From the NCBI GenBank assembly GCA_016291475.1, contig JAEEXJ010000035.1, forward strand, positions 1-28,389: a DNA stretch of 28,389 bases, written 5' to 3'. Origin of the DNA: Lachnospiraceae bacterium (GTDB taxonomy: Bacteria > Bacillota_A > Clostridia > Lachnospirales > Lachnospiraceae). The notes below the pieces were generated by a model. It was given only the letters and a program-made list of their open reading frames with translations, was not told where the DNA came from and did not search any database. Below are positions 26,229 to 28,389 of this stretch, piece by piece; the stretch's first letter is position 1, and each line of letters starts with the position of its first letter. Position numbers and translations under genes: made by a program.

Positions 26229-27953
26229 ATGTTAAAGATTTTACACAGACTAATTAATACAACAGGAAAATATAAAACTCGTATCCGCGTTTCATATATA
26301 ACCGCATTTATTAAAGGTATCATGATGAAGGTGCCCCTTATGCTGTGTTTTATATGTATCAGTTTGTTCATGCAGGGACAGATGGATAAAGAAAAGTGTA
26401 TTACATTTGGGATTCTCGTATTCTTAAGTGTGATCCTGGAAGCGGTATTTGAGCATATATCAAATGTTCTTCAGTCTGCTACGGGGTATATGGTTTTCTC
26501 TGATATGAGATTAAGACTTGGAGATCATTTAAGAAAACTTCCAATGGGTTATTTTACCGAGGGGAATATAGGTAAGATCAGTTCTGTTTTATCTACGGAT
26601 ATGGTCTTTATCGAAGAAAACTGCATGGGAGTATTATCCGAACTGGTTACGTTTATTATCTCTCAGGGCCTCATGACAGTCATGATGTTTGTGATGGATA
26701 TAAGGCTTGGCCTGTTATCGCTGTTTGTAGTAGGAGTGTTTATCCTTGTCGGTAATCTGATGCTTAAAACTACGATCAAACATTCCATTATCAAACAGGA
26801 AGGCAGTGAATCACTTACCGAGGAAGTTCTTGATTTTGCCGAAGGAATCGGAATCATCAAGTCATATAACATGCTCGGAGAAAAATCCAAGAGACTTTCG
26901 GATGAATTTGAGAAGAGCTGCAGGGAAAGTATTGGTTTTGAGGTTGCCTACGGTCCCTGGGCCAGAGCACTGTATCTGACATTCGGACTGGGAACGGCTG
27001 CAGTACTTGCACTCAGTGCATATCTTTACAGCACGGGAAGCATATCTGATGTATATATGGTGGGTATGGCTTTGTTCCTTTTCGATATGTTTGTTTCGAT
27101 CAAAAGCTATTACGGACAGATGGCCAGACTCACAGTTACAAACGCCAGCCTTGACAGAATTGAGGAAGTATTTGCAGCCGAGGAACTTCCCGATGAGGGG
27201 AAAGCTGAATTGGATGATGCAGGAACAGGTGTATCCGAAATCGAATATGATGATGTTACCTTCGGCTATACCGATAAAGATGTGCTTAAGAACATTTCAT
27301 TTAAGGTGAATACGGGAGAAATGACAGCACTTGTGGGGCCTTCCGGAGGCGGTAAGTCCACCATTGCTTCACTTCTTGCCAGATTCTGGGATGTAAAGAG
27401 CGGACGGATTCTTGTATGCGGAAAAGATATAAGAGACGTATCTCTCGGAAGTCTTATGGACAGAGTAAGTATGGTCTTCCAGAGGGTATATCTGTTCCAG
27501 GATACGGTTTACAACAATATTGCCATAAGCAGACCAGACGCTACCAGGGAGGAAGTGATGGAGGCTGCCAAGAAGGCAAGGTGCTATGACTTTATCATGC
27601 AGCTTCCGGAGGGTTTTGATACTGTTATCGGCGAAGGCGGAGCTTCCTTATCCGGAGGAGAGAAGCAGAGAATATCGATTGCCAGATGTATCCTCAAGGA
27701 TTCACCCATAGTAATCCTTGATGAAGCAACAGCCAGTGTTGATGCGGATAATGAAAGAGCAATCCAGGAAGCAATATCTGAGCTTTGTAAGAATAAAACG
27801 CTTCTTGTAATAGCACATAGGCTTAAGACCATAAAGGATGCCGACCAGATACTGGTTGTTTCCGACGGCAGGATCATAGAAAGAGGAGATCATGCATCTT
27901 TAATGGACAAAGGCGGAACCTATGCCCACATGGTGTCCTTGCAACAGGGATGA
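26229..27953 (+). CDS. Exporter-fold ABC half-transporter B (YbtQ/IrtB-like position)
   Basis: This 574-residue partner of the preceding protein has six helices (about 20-310) and an ATPase domain with Walker A GPSGGGKS (370-377), Q-loop FQRVYLFQDTVYNNI, LSGGEKQ (474), VILDEATASVD and AHRLK. The ATG at 26229 follows AAGGAGG at 9 bp; a frame extension to 26136 would overlap the preceding gene and is rejected. The VFQRVYLF Q-loop is the form I associate with the siderophore-type and related pairs. It is the last gene of the five-gene ECF/ABC operon. No terminator follows; the gpmA promoter begins 5 bp after the stop, so read-through into gpmA is possible. Confidence 0.9.
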   Translation: MLKILHRLINTTGKYKTRIRVSYITAFIKGIMMKVPLMLCFICISLFMQGQMDKEKCITFGILVFLSVILEAVFEHISNVLQSATGYMVFSDMRLRLGDHLRKLPMGYFTEGNIGKISSVLSTDMVFIEENCMGVLSELVTFIISQGLMTVMMFVMDIRLGLLSLFVVGVFILVGNLMLKTTIKHSIIKQEGSESLTEEVLDFAEGIGIIKSYNMLGEKSKRLSDEFEKSCRESIGFEVAYGPWARALYLTFGLGTAAVLALSAYLYSTGSISDVYMVGMALFLFDMFVSIKSYYGQMARLTVTNASLDRIEEVFAAEELPDEGKAELDDAGTGVSEIEYDDVTFGYTDKDVLKNISFKVNTGEMTALVGPSGGGKSTIASLLARFWDVKSGRILVCGKDIRDVSLGSLMDRVSMVFQRVYLFQDTVYNNIAISRPDATREEVMEAAKKARCYDFIMQLPEGFDTVIGEGGASLSGGEKQRISIARCILKDSPIVILDEATASVDADNERAIQEAISELCKNKTLLVIAHRLKTIKDADQILVVSDGRIIERGDHASLMDKGGTYAHMVSLQQG

Positions 27954-27957
27954 TCAC

Positions 27958-27986
27958 TTGACAAGTTAGGCCCATCTAACTATACT
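27958..27986 (+). promoter_or_regulatory. gpmA promoter with operator in spacer
   Basis: TTGACA (27958-27963), 17 bp, TATACT (27981-27986). The spacer holds AGTTAG-GCCCAT-CTAACT (27964-27981), in the same position and with the same flanks as in the ZIP promoter: both begin TTGACAAGTTAG. The predicted start lies near 27993. Confidence 0.88.
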
Positions 27987-27995
27987 TTGTGAGAG

Positions 27996-28013
27996 AGTTA
28001 GAGGTGGCTAACT
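27996..28013 (+). promoter_or_regulatory. Second RGTTAG-N6-CTAACY site in the gpmA leader
   Basis: AGTTAG-AGGTGG-CTAACT lies just after the predicted transcription start, 32 bp centre to centre from the first site, or about three helical turns. Two repressor dimers could sit on the same DNA face, implying tighter control than at the other genes. Confidence 0.8.
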
Positions 28014-28036
28014 GATATAGATAAGGAGATATTTCT

Positions 28037-28389
28037 ATGATGAAACTTGTACTCGTCAGACATGGCGAATCCGAATGGAACAAACTCAATCTTTTCACCG
28101 GCTGGACAGATGTTGATCTTTCTGAAAAAGGTCATGAAGAAGCAAAGCAGGGCGGTAAAACTCTGAAGGAAGAGGGCTATGATTTTGACGTGGCATATAC
28201 TTCATATCTGAAGCGTGCAATTCATACTCTCGGACATATTCTTGACGAGATGGATCGCAACTGGATCCCCGTCCATAAATGCTGGCAGCTTAATGAGCGT
28301 CACTACGGTGCACTTCAGGGACTTAACAAATCTGAGACTGCAGAAAAGTACGGAGAAGAGCAGGTTAAGATCTGGAGAAGATCATTTGA
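28037..28389 (+). CDS. gpmA: 2,3-bisphosphoglycerate-dependent phosphoglycerate mutase (3' truncated by window)
   Basis: The first 117 residues are visible and run off the right edge. The frame's final GA is an incomplete codon, not a stop. [13 protein letters not shown] carries the phospho-His, and [24 protein letters not shown] and [14 protein letters not shown] are GpmA signatures. The enzyme interconverts 3- and 2-phosphoglycerate in glycolysis using a phosphohistidine and needs no metal, unlike the Mn-dependent GpmI. AAGGAG (28023-28028) precedes the first of two adjacent ATGs. The promoter and leader carry two copies of the operator shared with the ZIP transporter. Confidence 0.95.
   Translation, partial: MMKLVLVRHGESEWNKLNLFTGWTDVDLSEKGHEEAKQGGKTLKEEGYDFDVAYTSYLKRAIHTLGHILDEMDRNWIPVHKCWQLNERHYGALQGLNKSETAEKYGEEQVKIWRRSF

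Noticed and set aside
25751..26371. Minus-strand 206-codon frame opposite the ABC half-transporters
   Set aside because: It is antisense to the conserved ATPase domain and crosses the junction of two coupled genes; no domain is seen.
18602..28013. Reading the GTTAG-N6-CTAAC sites as standard DtxR/IdeR or Fur boxes
   Set aside because: IdeR/DtxR boxes place GTTAG and CTAAC about 1 bp apart and Fur boxes have a different core; the 6-bp gap here does not fit either, so the regulator is left open.

Overview
The window is a gene-dense stretch (intergenic gaps mostly under 150 bp) of a low-to-moderate G+C Firmicutes chromosome. The proteins point to Clostridia, most likely Lachnospiraceae of the Butyrivibrio/Pseudobutyrivibrio kind: a clostridial-type second form of NAD-dependent ligase, a Firmicutes acetyl-type MetA, GdhA ending in a strong terminator, chemoreceptors and c-di-GMP proteins, and an ECF cassette. 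The genus is inferred from protein style only. No rRNA, tRNA, CRISPR array, transposase or phage gene is visible.

Layout. (1) 3-485 is the C-terminal end of glutamate dehydrogenase with its terminator, followed by a gene-free 390 bp that holds a large near-perfect palindrome (550-706). (2) 879-4449 is a two-gene heterodimeric ABC exporter. (3) 4582-8654 is a tight housekeeping operon: RNase HI (TTG start), an RluF-like rRNA pseudouridine synthase, a divergent LigA and MetA. It is followed by a dCache chemoreceptor ending at a terminator near 10750. (4) 10791-12847 holds an MFS transporter and a DegV-family protein. (5) 12977-18495 is a signalling block: a GGDEF(degenerate)-EAL membrane protein with a HAMP-less six-helix chemoreceptor on the plus strand, and a convergent soluble PAS/GAF-GGDEF-EAL protein on the minus strand. 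(6) 18678-20797 holds a ZIP metal transporter and an unrecognised single-pass membrane protein. (7) 20969-27953 is a TetR regulator followed by a five-gene transport operon: ECF S component, EcfT, a fused double EcfA ATPase and two exporter-fold ABC half-transporters. (8) From 28037 to the window edge is the start of cofactor-dependent phosphoglycerate mutase (gpmA).

The main observation is a repeated operator-like palindrome, RGTTAG-N6-CTAACY (18 bp). It lies exactly between the -35 and -10 boxes of the ZIP transporter promoter (18602-18619), in the same place in the gpmA promoter (27964-27981), a second time 32 bp downstream in gpmA (27996-28013), and just upstream of the ribosome-binding site of the ECF/ABC operon (21631-21648). 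These genes form a coherent putative regulon: a metal-ion importer, an ECF plus exporter-fold uptake system of the type linked to haem or siderophores, and a glycolytic mutase that needs no metal. This suggests an unassigned metal-responsive repressor carrying out import and metal sparing. The regulator and the metal are inference; the repeated sites and their placement are read directly from the sequence.
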